This document shows positions 1 to 12,303 of a stretch of 64,000 nucleotides of DNA, piece by piece. The notes under the pieces were generated by a model that was given only the letters and a program-made list of their open reading frames with translations, made no database searches and had not been told where the DNA came from. The position numbers were made by a program, and so were the translations under genes. The number at the start of each line of letters is the position of its first letter. The first letter of the stretch is position 1. The DNA comes from Lentinus brumalis. Its lineage: Eukaryota > Basidiomycota > Agaricomycetes > Polyporales > Polyporaceae. Location: assembly GCA_001792895.1 (NCBI GenBank), contig MARA01000007.1, positions 1,488,001 to 1,552,000 on the forward strand. The letters are read 5' to 3'.

Positions 1-951
1 ACAAGCCGTGCCTGCGCCTACCCCTTTGTGTCCCCGGAGTCGTGTGCACGGGCGAGTATCGTGAAGGCGGACAGGCGAACCCTGCAGAGCAGCTGCAAGC
101 GGCGCAGATGACCTGTCAGGATGTTAGACCCGAGAGTCAATGGGCCCAAGGTCGCTCTCCAGTGACGCGCGGGTTCCCACCACGGCAGCCACACGCTGTC
201 TAGGCCCAATCATGTCGCGCAGAGGGCGGGGACGCGAGCACGGTTCAGGTTTGCGAGCGGACGCGTGTTTGGCGTGTGATCCCTGCGGGGGCGGCTGTCA
301 GCTTCGGTTCCCATGGAGTGCGCCTGTCGTGCGGGGGACGCTGCTCGTTGCGCGCGACGACGAGCAGGCCGTGTCTTGTGCTTGCAGCGACGGCATGCAT
401 GACGGCGAGGGAGTGGTCAGCGCAGAGCAGCGTTGCCGAGAACAGGCGCGGGCGTTGTGGGACGGGGGATCTGTGGATCTGGCCTGCCTCGTGGGTCGCA
501 CCTTCCTGTCGCGTGATTGGCAAACCGCCGGAGCGCCTGCGAGGTGTGCACAAAGCCGTCGAGCAGCCGTCGAGCATGAAACCGCGACCCGCGTTGTGCT
601 CGCCCGTGTGTGTCTGCGAGCTGCGAGGCGAACGCTGCGACGGATCTGTGCCAGGGACGCCGAGCAGGAACTGCACTCCGCCGTCTGGTCTCGCCCCACT
701 TGGGACGATCGGCTGGGCATCCCGCGCCGCTCGGCACTCGCAGGCAGGGGCTTATGTTCAGCACCGAAGCTCACCGTACCCCGTTATCGTCACCACACAT
801 CCCCCGCCCTCGACCACGACGTCCTCGCGACCACGACCCGAACGACCCCTCCTGCCACCTCGCCTGCCAGCCTTTCCTTTCTTCCCCGTCGCGCGGCCAG
901 CGCAGACGTCACAAATTCACTTGAGACGCACGATATTCTCCGTCCGCCGCC
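1..951. other. upstream region, no supported gene
   Basis: Several frames are open on both strands, but they overlap each other, have no recognisable domain and no splice-linked continuation, as expected by chance in GC-rich DNA. The last 150 bases are pyrimidine-rich, with long C/T tracts leading into the antiporter start, so they probably hold its promoter and 5' leader. Confidence 0.5.
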
Positions 952-3900
952 ATGAGATTCCATCCGGTGCGTCTTTCGCGTTGCCTCGCTGTCCCCGCTT
1001 CCCCAAGCATGCTCACGAGCTGCTGCAGTTCGAGGTTTCGGCACCGCACGTCATCTATGCAGTACTTGGCGGCTTCGTAGTGCTGGTGAGTACTCTTCGT
1101 CCGCTCAGTATGTGCAGAGTCATCGCCTCATCCCCATGTTCAGTTCGGGATGTTCTCCCTCTTCATCCGTGAAAAGGTACGTTTCCAGCCTCCTTCGGTC
1201 CATTCTTTGTCCTGAAGTCGCGCAGTTGTACATTGGAGAGGCTATCTGGGCATTCGTGTTTGGTGTGGTCATAGGTGAGTAGCATTTCACGCATGGTGTC
1301 CGGATGGGCTGGCTGCCCGGCGGACGCGCGGAGTCGGAGGTGTCGGCAACGTTGCGTGACTGCGTGCCTCAAAATGCTCGCCGTCCGCGACCGTACCGGA
1401 GGGTCCGCGCGCAGTCGACGTCGCTACCCAGTCCTGTCTGGCAGCATCTCTTGGCATCTGTCGAATGTGCGCTGACGTTTCCAGGACCCTATGGTGCCAA
1501 CATATTCGATCCCAGAGGGTGGGGAGGCGGTTCACATGAAGTAACGAACACCATAACGCTCGAAGTTACGCGCGTAGTGCTTGCCATCGGAGTGTTCGCC
1601 ATAGGCGTCGAACTGCCGAAAGCATATATGCAACGACACTGGAAGAGTCTTCTCTTCCTCCTCGGTCCCGTCATGACATGGGTTCGTCTTCGGCGAGTAC
1701 AGAAAAGGCAACCTGCTAATGCGACTTGCTCTGCAGGGCTGGTTCGTCTCGGGAGCGCTCATATATGCGCTCATTCCTGGACTCAACTTCCTCTCCTCCC
1801 TCGTCGTCGCCGCCTGTCTCACCCCGACGGATCCTATCCTCGCCGCCGCCGTCGTCGGTGGCAAATATGCCGACAAGCACGTCCCGGCACATTTGCGGCA
1901 CCTGCTAGCAGCAGAGAGTGGCTGTAACGATGGCGCGGCCTTCCCCTTCCTCTTCATCGCCCTCTATCTCACCATAGACCCGTCGACCGGACGAGCGATC
2001 TCCGACTGGTTCCTCCTCCTTTGGCTCTGTACGTCATCTCTTCGCTAACGTTGCATCGGCGCTAATCCTCGGACAACGTTCCGATTTCCCGAACGTAGAC
2101 CAAGTGATCATGGGCATAGTCTTTGGTGCGCTCCTGGGCTTTGCTTTCCGGCACCTCATGAAGTTCTGCGAGCGGAACGATCTCATTGACCGGCAGTCCT
2201 ACGTTGCGCAGTATGTCTCACTCGCGATGCTGACTATCGGTGCCACAACTTTGCTCGGCTCGGACGACTTGCTCGCCGCGTTCTGTTGCGGGACGGCCTT
2301 CGCATGGGATGGGTTCTTCAACAAGCAGACCGAGGAGTCCGTGTTCTCGTCCGTCATTGACCTGCTGTTCAACATCGCGGCTTTCGTCTTCGTCGGCGCA
2401 TGGATGCCGTTTAGCGACTTCGCCAATGCGGAGCTCACGCTCTCTGTGTGGCGCTTGATTGTCGTCAGCATCCTTGTCATGATTCTTCGGCGGCTCCCTA
2501 TTGTCATTGCGCTGTACAAGTGGATTCCCGACATCAAGACCTTCCGCGAGGCCGTCTTCAGCGGACACTTCGGCCCTATGGGTATTGGTGCGTATCATGC
2601 GGTCTCAGTAGGCGTTCTTACGAGCGACTGACGCGGTCTCCTTTCTGGTCAGGTGCTGTCTTCATCTCCACCCTCGCCGCCGAACAGCTGCCGCAGCCTC
2701 AGAACCCGCCAGAGGGGCAGGTGCAGCTGCTCGCGGCATCGATACAGCCCATCGTCGCCTTCATGGTGCTCGTCTCCATCGCGGTGCACGGGCTGTCCAT
2801 CCCGTTCTTTACGTTCAGCCGCCGTGTGCACTCGGTCTCGCGGACGTGGTCGCGGCACGACACTGTTGGCACGTTCGGCTCGCGGAGGCGCTCAATATTG
2901 CCCGAGTGGACGCAGCAGATCAGGCATGTGCAGCCGGGAGAGGAGATCGTCATCAACCGCGACCAGAACGGGCATGCCGAGGGCAGCGTTACGCCCGTCG
3001 AGGCGACGTCCTCGCAGGAGGAGAAGCGTGAGGAGGACAGGGAACGTGACCCACGCGAGACAGGGGAGACCTATGGTGGAAACCCACCGGATGGCACGGA
3101 GGTTATCGCGGAGTGGAAGGAGGGCCACCATAATATTGTTGAACGCCGTGCGGGCCCGGGCGATGAGGTAAGTATCGCGTGTTCTGACTCTGCGTCCGCC
3201 CACCGCTGATCACTTCGTGTGCGAATACAGGTTGAAGTGGAGGTGCAGCGGAACGCCTATGGCCCGTCGGAGACGACAACACACAAGCTACGCGTCGCAG
3301 GGGGGACGTCTCGCCGCGTCGTGAACGACCTCCGCGACAAATTACGACAAGCCCCACATGAGCTGGAGAAGACCGTGGCTCATGCAGAGCAGGGGATCAT
3401 GGACGAAGTACACGATATTGAGCAGGCTGCTCATCACGCGCTGAGCCCGCAGTCCTCGCCAACGAACACCAGGAAGAAGGAGAGGGAGGGAGAGACAAGG
3501 GGGCAGCAGGACGAGGAGGACGAAGGGTGGATGTCGGACCAGAGCGCGAGCGAGCCCTCGGGCTCGGGTGCCGAGCGAGAAGGCAAGCCGCGCGGAAAGT
3601 CGCCAAAACATAAGAGTCCCAAGGGCTCGCGCAAACGCATCTCCATCCGCCGCGGCGCGCTCGGGCAGCGGCCAAAGTCGATCCTCCACCAGACTCAAAG
3701 CGAAGACAACTTCAGGGCGCGGCGGCCGAGTGTGAACCTGAACGACGAGGAAGACGAGAGCCGGAACGCGTCTGGGGCGCACACTCCGGCCGACCGTGAT
3801 CAGAATGAGCAGCGGGGACGCACCTCGACAGTGCGCGTCATGGCGCCATCGGGCCCGGGGACGCACACCCCGCCGCATGCCCGCCCGACGCACAGACGCA

Positions 3901-4175
3901 TCGACTCGATCCGGTCGGCTGCGCCGAGCCGCGAGATGTCCCCGGCGCGGTCGGTGCGCTTCGCGGACGACCTGTCGAGGGTCGTGTCGCCCACGTCGCC
4001 GACGTCCCCGCTTTCGCCGACTAGGCCGCACACGCCTGACACGGGGACGCCGCTGCAGAACTCGGACGAGAGCAACAGCCAGAGCCAGACGGAGACGGAG
4101 CAGCAGCAGAATGATGACGACTCGCCGAGGAGCCAGGTGCGGTTCAGCCTGCCGGGTCCGGTGGCGAAGCACTAG
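952..4175 (+). CDS. NHA1: plasma-membrane Na+(K+)/H+ antiporter, Nha1/Sod2 family (CPA1)
   Basis: Predicted to export Na+, Li+ or K+ in exchange for protons at the plasma membrane. About nine exons give roughly 860 residues. The start at 952 (MRFHP) splices onto FEVSAPHVIYAVLGG; later exons carry LYIGEAIWAFVFG, SLTPTDPILAAAVVGG-like sequence (around 1814-1864) and the family hallmark ESGCNDGAAFPF (around 1911-1944). The membrane part (about 12 hydrophobic segments) ends near 2830. It is followed by a roughly 430-residue hydrophilic tail rich in Ser, Arg, Glu and Pro, ending at 4175; a long cytosolic tail is typical of fungal Nha1. All frames join cleanly through GT-AG introns, so the gene looks intact. 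The first exon is only 15 coding bases, so the start is the least certain point. Family assignment is from motif order and is strong. Confidence 0.93.
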
Positions 4176-4735
4176 CATGCAATCTCGCGTGGGACGTCAT
4201 GACGATGAGTGACGAGCGACCGATGGATGAGGGAGAGCCCCCTACTGGTGAGGGTGAGATGCGAGAGTTTTTGTATATAGATGAGTTGGACGGTGTTCGT
4301 GTAGAGTTATACCACGCGTACGTGTCGTAATGATCTCCCTGCAGCGGCGTTCGCGTCTTGCTGCCCCAGCATCTGGCAGCATCCTGTATCATGTAGCACA
4401 CCCTCCTAGCCTTCGAATTCGTCGTGTTTTCATGTTTTTTTCACGTTATAGTTTCAGTTACGTCTCTTCGGTACATAGTTCCTCTCTCATGTGCATACGT
4501 ACGTTCCTCATGACCGCATCTGCATCTGCATGGACCGAAAGTACCCGTACACACATATCATACATCTCATGAGGGCGGGGGCGACCGCCTGTCCACAACC
4601 TCCCGAACATCTCATCATCTACGCATATAATATGTACATAGACGCAAGACGACATCCGTTATCAGTCCCATGGACCATGATCCGTGTCCGAGGTCATGGG
4701 CCTATATAATCTCCACATCTATCGAGCAGCCCGGT
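4176..4735. other. convergent intergenic region
   Basis: Lies between the 3' ends of the antiporter and the FAD oxidase gene. It holds AT-rich runs and TATATAATAT-like stretches, probably 3' UTRs and polyadenylation signals of both genes. I see no coding sequence. Confidence 0.5.
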
Positions 4736-6966
4736 CTATTCCCCCTTCGGCCTCGCCGCAACCGCCTTGGCTCCGTGCCCCAGATGGCTGAGGTCCAGCC
4801 CAAGCCGCTCCGCCCCCGCACGCAAGACCGCCAAGGCGAACACGAAGAGCGTCCCAAGCACGTACGCCGCGCCGGAGGCCTCGAACGCGTCGAACGTGCG
4901 CGCGAGCCACACCGCGCCGCGGTCGGGGCGGCGGTCGGCGGGGACGATCTCGAAGGGCAGCTGTACGGGTACCGCCGCGTCCGTGCCCGAGGCGGAGGCG
5001 GAGGCGGAGTGCAGGAGGGAGGCGGCGGCGCGCAGGCCGGAGGTGAAGCCGTCTTCGTGGAAGCCGTATTTGGTCCATGCGCCGGCGTAGGAGATCCCGC
5101 GGGTGCGTTGGATGGAGGGGAGTTCGGCTTGGGCGCGGATTGCCTGTATTGAATGGATGTGAGTGTGGTGAGGGAGAAGGAGGAGACGGGCAGGGAGGGG
5201 TCTTGCGTACCTCTTCACTGAGGATGGGGTGTTCGTATTGGTACCGTCCGAACTCGAGCGAGGGCTCCGGATCGAATGGTGGGTTGAGTGTCACGAGGAC
5301 GGGGCCGTGTGCGTCCATGGGGAGGTGCTGCAGGTCGTTCATCCAGTCTAGTCATATGTGCATGCCACGTCAGTGGTCGTCTGCCCAGCTTGTGCTGTCG
5401 ACTTACATGTCCTACAAAAGATCAGTGAAAGGATGAATCAATCAGCTCTGTTGGGAACGCGCAACTGGGCAAGCCGCACTCACAGGGACACCTGGTTCAC
5501 GTTGGGGAGGTATTTTCCAGCCGCATCCGTCACGGACTTTGTCAGGTAGTTCCAACAGGACCATGCCAGCCGAGACTTGGGCATGAGCTGTTATGCGCGA
5601 GTATACCAGCATTAGCCAATGGCGACATCAGCAGGTGCATAAGCAGACTTACACGTTCGTCGCAATGCAAGACCGCCTCGTTCTTGTTCCACTTGAATGC
5701 CTCGAGAATTCGGGCCTCCTCTGAGGTCATCCCACCACCCGCCTTGAGTACATCCACTGTAGTGTCCGTATGGCAGGCGAGAATAATGTGGTCGAAGGCC
5801 AATGTCTCGCCTGAGGCCGTCCGGAGTTCGACGGTGTGAGTCTTCTCGGAGGCCGGTATGGACTTCACAGACTGTATAGGGGTGGACAGATGGAGCCTCG
5901 AAGAGGGTAGTCGAGAGAGGATCTTCTGCACATACGTCCGGCTAGAGACATAGTATTTAGCTCGTCGTACGTCGTACGTGGGCCGCGTCGGTAGGATGAC
6001 CATACCTGCCGCCACGAAGGGTGAGCCATTTCGGTTTGCCAGTAATTTGAAGCAAATGGTGGTTGTGCATAAATTGGATCTGAGACATAAACATCCATCA
6101 GCGAAGATGTACGCTGGAGCGCAGCGGCAGATGCCTACCAGTGTGTGCGCCGGGAAGTCAAGAGCACACTTGTCAGGCGGCGTGCTCCAGATGGCGGCAG
6201 TCATCGGCTGAATTGGAACTGTATCAGTATCTTCAACATCAAGTCAAGATGGGCCTTTGCAGTACAATCAAGTAGTTGTCTCGGAACGAGTCCGAATACC
6301 CGTGCTGCTCGAGGTATGATCCTATGGAAAGTCCTTCGTCCACTGCCTTCTTGCTCTCTAGCTCGACGACCAGCCTCTGGGCGCTGGCGTTGAAACGGAG
6401 GACGTCGTAGATGAGGCGCCACATCTCCAGGTCGAGGAGTCGAGACGGCTGGCAGAAGACAGTCATCAGGTTATTACCAGCCCATTCGAACGCGCCCATG
6501 TCGCGAGAAACGGCGAAAGTCATTTCTGTTTGGAGGATCCGTTCCGCCAGGTCGGGATACAGCTTGAGGAAATTGATAAAGTTCGGATAGGTGCTCGGGT
6601 TGAACACGATCTGCATACAGCCCGAAGTCAACAGGGCAGGGTAAGCTTGGACCAGGCGCGAGACGTACGAAACCCCTGTAATCGAGCGCAGAACATCAGC
6701 ACTCGTTAAAAGGATGCAAGGAGAAGCTACTGACGTGTCCACGTCGGTGGGCTTCATTCCAGGACGCTCGTAGGTCACTGTGTTCGCGTGTCCACCAGGA
6801 CGAGAGTCCGCCTCGAAAAGGTGGACTTCATGACCTGTGTACTCGTTCAGAAGCTGTTATTCATGCACGCAGCCATTAGCCTCCGGAGCGTACTTAGTAG
6901 CTCGAGGCTACTCACCCATGTTGCGCCGAGGCCAGACACACCGGATCCAACTACTGCGATCTTCAT
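4736..6966 (-). CDS. FAD-dependent amine-oxidase-like protein (NAD/FAD-binding superfamily)
   Basis: A flavoprotein of the amine oxidase/NAD(P)-binding superfamily; the substrate cannot be told from sequence. The start at 6966 gives MKIAVVGSGVSGLGATW, a textbook GxGxxG dinucleotide-binding fold. After several short introns come TYPNFINFLKLYPDL, MTFAVSRDMGAFEWAGNN (around 6480-6540) and a conserved MWRLIYDVLRFNA block. Near the C-terminus RTRGISYAGAWTKYGFHEDG (around 5040-5110) is the usual distal flavin-contact region, followed by a hydrophobic segment that may be a tail anchor. The motif VDTGFIVFNP is rebuilt only if a 7-base exon at 6669-6675 is used. The order resembles proteins often annotated as amine oxidases beside cyclopropane-fatty-acid synthases; no such synthase lies here. 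The neighbour on the same strand is a P450. Confidence 0.82.
6669..6675 (-). other. candidate 7-nt micro-exon of the FAD oxidase gene
   Basis: On the minus strand the seven bases GGGTTTC are flanked by an acceptor (CAG, complement of 6676-6678) and a donor (GTACGT, complement of 6663-6668). Using them joins the upstream GTGGACAC to the downstream ATCGTGTTCAAC as V-D-T-G-F-I-V-F-N, the sequence expected in this enzyme family. Without them two residues are lost or the frame breaks. Confidence 0.65.
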
Positions 6967-7412
6967 TCACGGCAATGACAACAAATATCCTGACAGAGGC
7001 CAAACACCAGCTATCGTCAGTACATGTCCCGCCTTTTTGCGAACCAGCCGTCAGGCCTACGGCTGCTACTTACCAGATAAGTGCGTATGGGGAAGAAGAC
7101 AAGGGCGTGTCAGGGAGGAAGCAGGGAGGGGCATAGTGATGGCGGAGATGACAGTTGGCATAGAGAGCGCTGCGACGCGATCGCGCGACGACCGAACTTC
7201 CACGGTCCTGGCGGACTTCGGGATTTACCATAACGGGCAACCACACTGCCAATTTCTGACAGACAGAGAGCGCCACCGACTAAGCGTTCGTACAGAGATT
7301 CCTAGGGATACATAATCGTACAAGGTATCGACAGGAGTCATGATACTGCCTCCCGAATGTCGAGCGAGCAGCCAATTCTCCCACTGTACGTGTCCAATCA
7401 AGTCGGCACACC
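6967..7412. other. intergenic region between two minus-strand genes
   Basis: Holds the upstream region of the FAD oxidase gene and the 3' end of the P450 gene. No extra gene or clear core promoter element is seen. Confidence 0.45.
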
Positions 7413-9700
7413 TTATTCCATGGAGTCCCTGAACAAGGCTATCTTCTCGCGAAGGTCTGGAACCCTTGGCTTGAAGCGGGCCACAAATGGTTCAGGATGA
7501 GCTAGAGCTCCGTCCATGATCCCTAGGGTGTCAATAGGATGCTTTAGGTCCTCTGATATCTCGAAGGCCCATAACACGAGGGCCGTGTTGATGAAGACGG
7601 ACCTAGCATGCTCGGTGAGCAGATACAAATTAACGTGCATGTGGATAACATACCTATCAGCAAGATGCTGCCCAGGACATACTCGCCGTCCGAAGCCCCA
7701 GTTGAAGAACTTCAGATCGTCTTTCAGGCGACCTTGATCGTCAAGCCAGCGCGTCGGCTTGAACTCTTCTCCGTCAGGGAAGACCTCCGGATCCCGTGCA
7801 ATCGCCCTGTAAGGCCACAGTTCATGGGTACTCAGAATACTGGAAGGGAACCTTCGGACTCACCAATGGCAGCCTACGACCTCCGTACCAGCAGGAATAA
7901 CGTAGTCCTTCTAAGGAGCAGAGACCACATGGTCAGTACGGCTTGCGCCGCGCAGGATACTTCACATACCCAGATGATGTCTTGTGTCGCGCTGTGTGAT
8001 ATTCCTGCAGCAACAACGTTGAGAGACTACGAATTGAGAGTCATGACTGGGACGCACCCGATGGAACCACAGGTCGCCACCGATAGAGCTCTTCAATATA
8101 CGCCCAAACCTCAGGGAGACTATCCTGATCAGAAAACGTTGGGACTGTTCGCATATAGCATCAACATATGTGCGAGTAGTCCGGACGGTATGGCTCACTC
8201 ACGCCTATCGCGCCCGACCACTGCATCCAGCTGAGCCTGGGCTCTCCGCTGCGCTTCCGGATAGCGAGCAGAAGCCATGGTCAAGAAGCCAAGAACGCCT
8301 GCGGTCTGCATCGGCAATGAGTACTTCACAGAAATAATCGCGCTGAGGACGGAGGGCGTGCTTACAGTATCCGAGCCCGCACCGAACATAGAACCAGCGA
8401 GGTACGCGAGCTCATCGTCCGACAGTCCAGACTCCTCTTGCTGTTCCAGCAGGTACGTCACAAAGCATGGGTTGACCTCGTTCTTCGCCTACATACACGA
8501 ACCGCTCGGAGGAATAAGCGGATGCACCTCACACCGATTCAGAAAACGGCCGTACCTGACGTTTCTTGACTTCTCCGACCTGGCTGCGATATAGCAGTTT
8601 CTCCTCCTCGTGGTAGCGCTGCAGCTCCGACGTGAAGCCGGGTATGTACCTCAGGAAAGGGTATGTGTCGACCAGGTACGCCCCCGGCCTGAGCGCGCTC
8701 CCGAGCCGGGCCGCACCCTGTCCGATTCGCTTGACTTCGGGGTCGGAGTACGAAGTCGGGGTTGTCTTTCCGTACGTGACGGTCATGATTACACTCGCGG
8801 CGTACCTGGGAGATCGGAAGCGGCCGGTCACGTCGCTGTAGCGTGTGCTGAAGACAAAAGTAGAGGGACACAACGCACCGTTTGGCATGCTCAAGGTGCT
8901 TGTCCGGGTCCTCCAAGAGATCGATGATGTAGTTCAGGGCATTGTGCGTTTGGATTGGCTCGTACTTCGCGGAGACCTGTGGTTGGAGCGCAGCGTGCAG
9001 CGAGCTTCCGGATGGGTATGGGTCCCACGAGTTCAAGTTCCGCGTGCGAGTGACATATGTCATGAGCATCGGGAAGAAGGAGCGAGAGGCACCGAAGAAA
9101 CGGAGACACGGGGATAAGCAATGTCAATGCACAGCCAGATTGGGACCACAAGAAGACCACACACCTTCTGAGCCTTCTGAGACGATCTCCGGCTCGCGTG
9201 AGGAGAGTACGCATCCCCGCAGAGATGATCTCTCCGGCGGCGACATAGCGGGGCCGATCAATGAGCTTGTGAGACTGCTTGACCATGATGTCCATGGCTG
9301 CCTGTGGTTGGCATGAGTCGCCGATGAGCAAGGGTGAGGTACTGATTACACTAACCTGATGTCCTGTGATGACGCAGACCCGATGAGAACCATACCGCAT
9401 GGTAAAGACGGGTCCATAGGTCCCGGCGAGTTCGGTATAATATCGATACGCGCTGTCAGTAATGGGCAAAGGGAGTCAGTATGCGATCTCGATATGCTGC
9501 ATGGGGCAATGATAGACGTACAAAGACGTCGGAGGCGTGTTCCCGAACAGCCAATGTCCAGGCGGTCCAGGCGGGAGCCGACCTGCATGCTGTCCCCACC
9601 CGAGGGTTCGAGCGAATTGAGCGAGGAGATAGATGGCAGCCGCAAACGCTCCGGCCCCGACAACAAGCGTTCCAGCGGCGAGGACCTGATGAACTGGCAT
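7413..9700 (-). CDS. cytochrome P450 monooxygenase (microsomal, CYP64-like)
   Basis: A haem-thiolate monooxygenase, probably ER-anchored, for an unknown hydrophobic substrate. The start at 9700 (MPVHQVLAAGTLVVGAGAF) gives an N-terminal membrane anchor, followed by the proline hinge LPPGPPGHWLFG. Exons then give YGPVFTMRYGSHRVCVITG, the I-helix MFGAGSDTTAG (joined across an intron near 8370), an ELYRWRP ExxR motif (around 8100), FKPTRWLDD and the haem loop FNWGFGRRVCPGQHLADR (about 7660-7715) with its axial cysteine. The C-terminus ends FRDSME at 7413. At least nine small introns are needed and all joins keep frame, so it looks functional. The overall pattern resembles fungal P450s often labelled O-methylsterigmatocystin oxidoreductase-like; that label says little about the real substrate. 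It lies on the same strand as the FAD oxidase. Confidence 0.9.
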
Positions 9701-10897
9701 GTGGACGAATGATCGAGCGGCGAGAAGGAGGGACACCGTACATCGCGCAGAAGTGGGCCTTGCCTTTTGTATGGTATCTGATTCGGGGTGCATCCCTTGG
9801 TGCTTGCAATAGCGCCCCGCATCAGTCCCATGGACCAGGTGTGAAACTTGACTGATTGCGGGCTGTCGAGTTGAAAAAGCCGCCCTCCGGCTACTACGAA
9901 TGGTAGTCACTGCGCCTGACTGACTGAATTTGACCGCGTCATGGTCCCTGACACCTGGGTCATGCGAGCAGGCTGCAATGGCAATAGTCCGCCCTAATAG
10001 CAAGCGTCATAGCAGAGAAGGTTCAGATCAGTGGCTTCTGCGCGGCTCGCGAGGGCGAGAAGGCACGGCCGGACGCTCCTCATATCGTCACTGGACGGCG
10101 CCGATGCCATTGGAGGTCATTTTGGCACAGAGACGTCGGGCAGTTATGAAGAGCCTGAACGTTCATCCGTTTCCTAGATGTCATAGGTTATGTGGCACCC
10201 AACGTGAGCATGCCATTGGTACGTTGTATTCCAAGTTTGACGTTACTCACTCTGCCTACGTCCTATTCAAGTCATCTGGGACTCTCCTTTCGGACTCTCC
10301 GTACCGGTCAACCTCGGGTTGCTTGGTGTATGATACGGCTTGTACGAGCCTAGACTCTGGGGCGTTGAGCTACCACTGGGTAGCGATTTGTGACTTGTTG
10401 GGCGGGTAAGTAGTACGGGGCGCACCGCTCAACGCCTTCGATATCAGCAGATGACCCGCCTGAGGCCGCCTCATGAGGAAACAAGTCTGATGTCGGTGAG
10501 TATGCCGGCAGGATTTGTGTGTACAGACCCGTGAGCGTGGGTGCAGCTGCTGTGCACCGATTTCCAAGAGTCTGTGGCGAGGACGAAGGTGACGTTCAAG
10601 AACTCGGACAAGGCCGACTCGTTCGGACTGGCTTCCTTTGGCGCTTACTGGCGTTATTGCACCCTTCATTGCACCCGACAAGGCAACGTCGCAGGATCGA
10701 ATCCCTCGGGACGCAACACAAGTGGACGGGTTCTTGAACTGAAGGAGGCAAAGACAATCATGGCATTCACGCATGTTCGAAGTCCGTCCAAGAAGCACTA
10801 AGAACTGGTCCATCCCGACCGCCGCCAGTAAAGCACAAGTATAAGGTCCGAAGCCGTCATCCCCCTCGACTGGTACCCAACTCTCCGGGTCCCTTCT
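9701..10897. other. intergenic region, no supported gene
   Basis: About 1.2 kb between the P450 start and the end of the first Kre9-like gene. Open frames of 70-175 codons exist on both strands but show no domain, no signal peptide and no convincing splice continuation. The first 200-300 bases are presumably the P450 promoter. Confidence 0.5.
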
Positions 10898-11403
10898 TCA
10901 CTGCGAGATTGTAAACTTGGGGGACGTGTTCCCAGAGTCACCGAACACTTCGGTCGGCATGTCAAAATCGGCAAACATAGAGACACGCAACGACACGTAC
11001 GGACAACGACATAGTCATCCCGAGTCGGGACCTTGGGAACAGTCACATTAGCGGCTCCGGCCGTGATTGGAAAGTTCGATGCCAGTGGGTGTTCTGTCAA
11101 TGCCTATCAGCCGCATACGCGAAACCACGACACGGACATGAGATACGTACCGACATCGAGGTGCTCGTCGGTCTGTCCGTCCTCGACATATCCCAGCAGA
11201 ATGAGCCCACTCTGTTTCTGGTTGGCGGGAGGGATAGAAGAGGTGTCCCAAGTGATTGTCTGCACAGAACCGACAGTCCACTGGTCGCCGCCATGGGGCG
11301 CGGTGATGGTTGGACTGAAGACTTCGTCAGCCGCACGAATTGCAGCGGCCGAAGCAGCAGTGGCGACTGTGGCGAGAGCAACAAGGAGCTTGACGGAGAA
11401 CAT
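10898..11403 (-). CDS. small secreted Kre9/Knh1-like protein, copy 1
   Basis: Three exons (11151-11403, 11001-11093, 10898-10947) encode 131 residues. MFSVKLLVALATVATAASA is a classic signal peptide. The mature part has the pattern of the Kre9/Knh1 N-terminal Ig-like domain (formerly Ser-Thr-rich GPI-anchored family): TAPHGGDQWTVGSVQTITWD, then HPLASNFPI, VTVPKVPTRDDYVVV and FGDSGNTSPKF. No GPI signal or Ser/Thr-rich tail follows, so it is probably a soluble secreted or wall-associated protein. Related genes lie at 18617 and 41859; all three contain an exon of exactly 93 bases covering the HPLAS/NPLAS to DDY/NDY block. The cell-wall role is inferred from the family only. Confidence 0.85.
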
Positions 11404-11487
11404 GGTGAGGCTGGCGGAGTGATGAGAGGAAAGGCGAGACAGTGGGCTGTGGCTGCTCACTGCAGTTTCGTCTGTTCCGACGAGAAC

Positions 11488-11494
11488 TTATATA
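11488..11494 (-). promoter_or_regulatory. TATA box of Kre9-like copy 1
   Basis: TATATAA on the minus strand, 85 bases before the start codon at 11403. A similar element precedes the third copy at 41859. Confidence 0.6.
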
Positions 11495-12303
11495 CTTCTG
11501 GACATTGGGCGTTCTCCGACCCTGGACCACTCGTAATGCGAGGTGAGCCGGTGAAGTGGCCCGCAGAAGCCTGCAATAATCCGGCAACACGGTGTTAAGT
11601 ACGGAAAGAGGAGTATTCCCGTGAATCTGGGCCATTGGTCAGTACGCTTGTGGCAAGCGGCGAGTCAATAAGGCTCGCACCGCTGGCATGTCCGTATCAG
11701 CCCAAAGGCACATATTAATAGCATCACTTCCCATCGCCAAGAAAAAGGCCGGGATAGAAGCTCAACCGCTCCGCGTAGCGATGTGTTCAATCTCCTCGAC
11801 TTCATTTGTGAACGTGAAGTGTATCTGGTAGGACGCCACACATGTCGGCACAGCACAACAGTACTTTAAGGAGGTCAAAGACCGAGCAAATTCGGCACTT
11901 ACAGTCCCTTTGGCACTTGCGCAACACTTGTGGTTCCTTTGCCGTCGAGTAGATCCTAGCGTGGCAGGCACGACAGTACTGTTGTCGCGATTGTGGGACA
12001 CTGCGAGGCGATCTCGGTGACCACGCCCTCCATCAGAAGCTGGACACATCATACAGAGGAAGGTTCATTTGAGGTCTCGAATTTGCTCCAAGCGGACGTA
12101 GACCTTGAAGAGGCATGCTCGGCAGAGCGGTTGGGGAAGCCACATAGCCTATGCGCGACGAATAGATCGACTATCTCTTAAGCGTAGTAGAAGTCTGCCA
12201 TAAAAGAGTGTTGATATTCATCGTATATAGTCTGTGTCGCGGTCGGTGAGTTCAGGACTCTAGATGATGGTGGTGCGGTTCAGTGGAGTTGAGCGCTTGC
12301 TTG
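11495..12303. other. divergent intergenic region
   Basis: Separates the minus-strand Kre9-like gene from the plus-strand Rif1-like gene. No coding sequence is convincing. The end next to Rif1 runs into a cluster of ACGCGT boxes. Confidence 0.5.

Noticed and set aside
140..1172. Overlapping 143-298-codon frames in the first kilobase
   Set aside because: Mutually overlapping on both strands, Arg/Cys-rich, no domain; the longest plus-strand one runs over the antiporter's first exons.
3342..4178. 278-codon minus-strand frame opposite the antiporter tail
   Set aside because: Arg/Leu-rich antisense of a low-complexity GC-rich coding region; the plus strand has clear family continuity.
9701..10003. 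Upstream in-frame ATGs of the P450
   Set aside because: They add a polar Ser/His-rich leader before the membrane anchor. The start at 9700 puts the anchor first, as usual for microsomal P450s.
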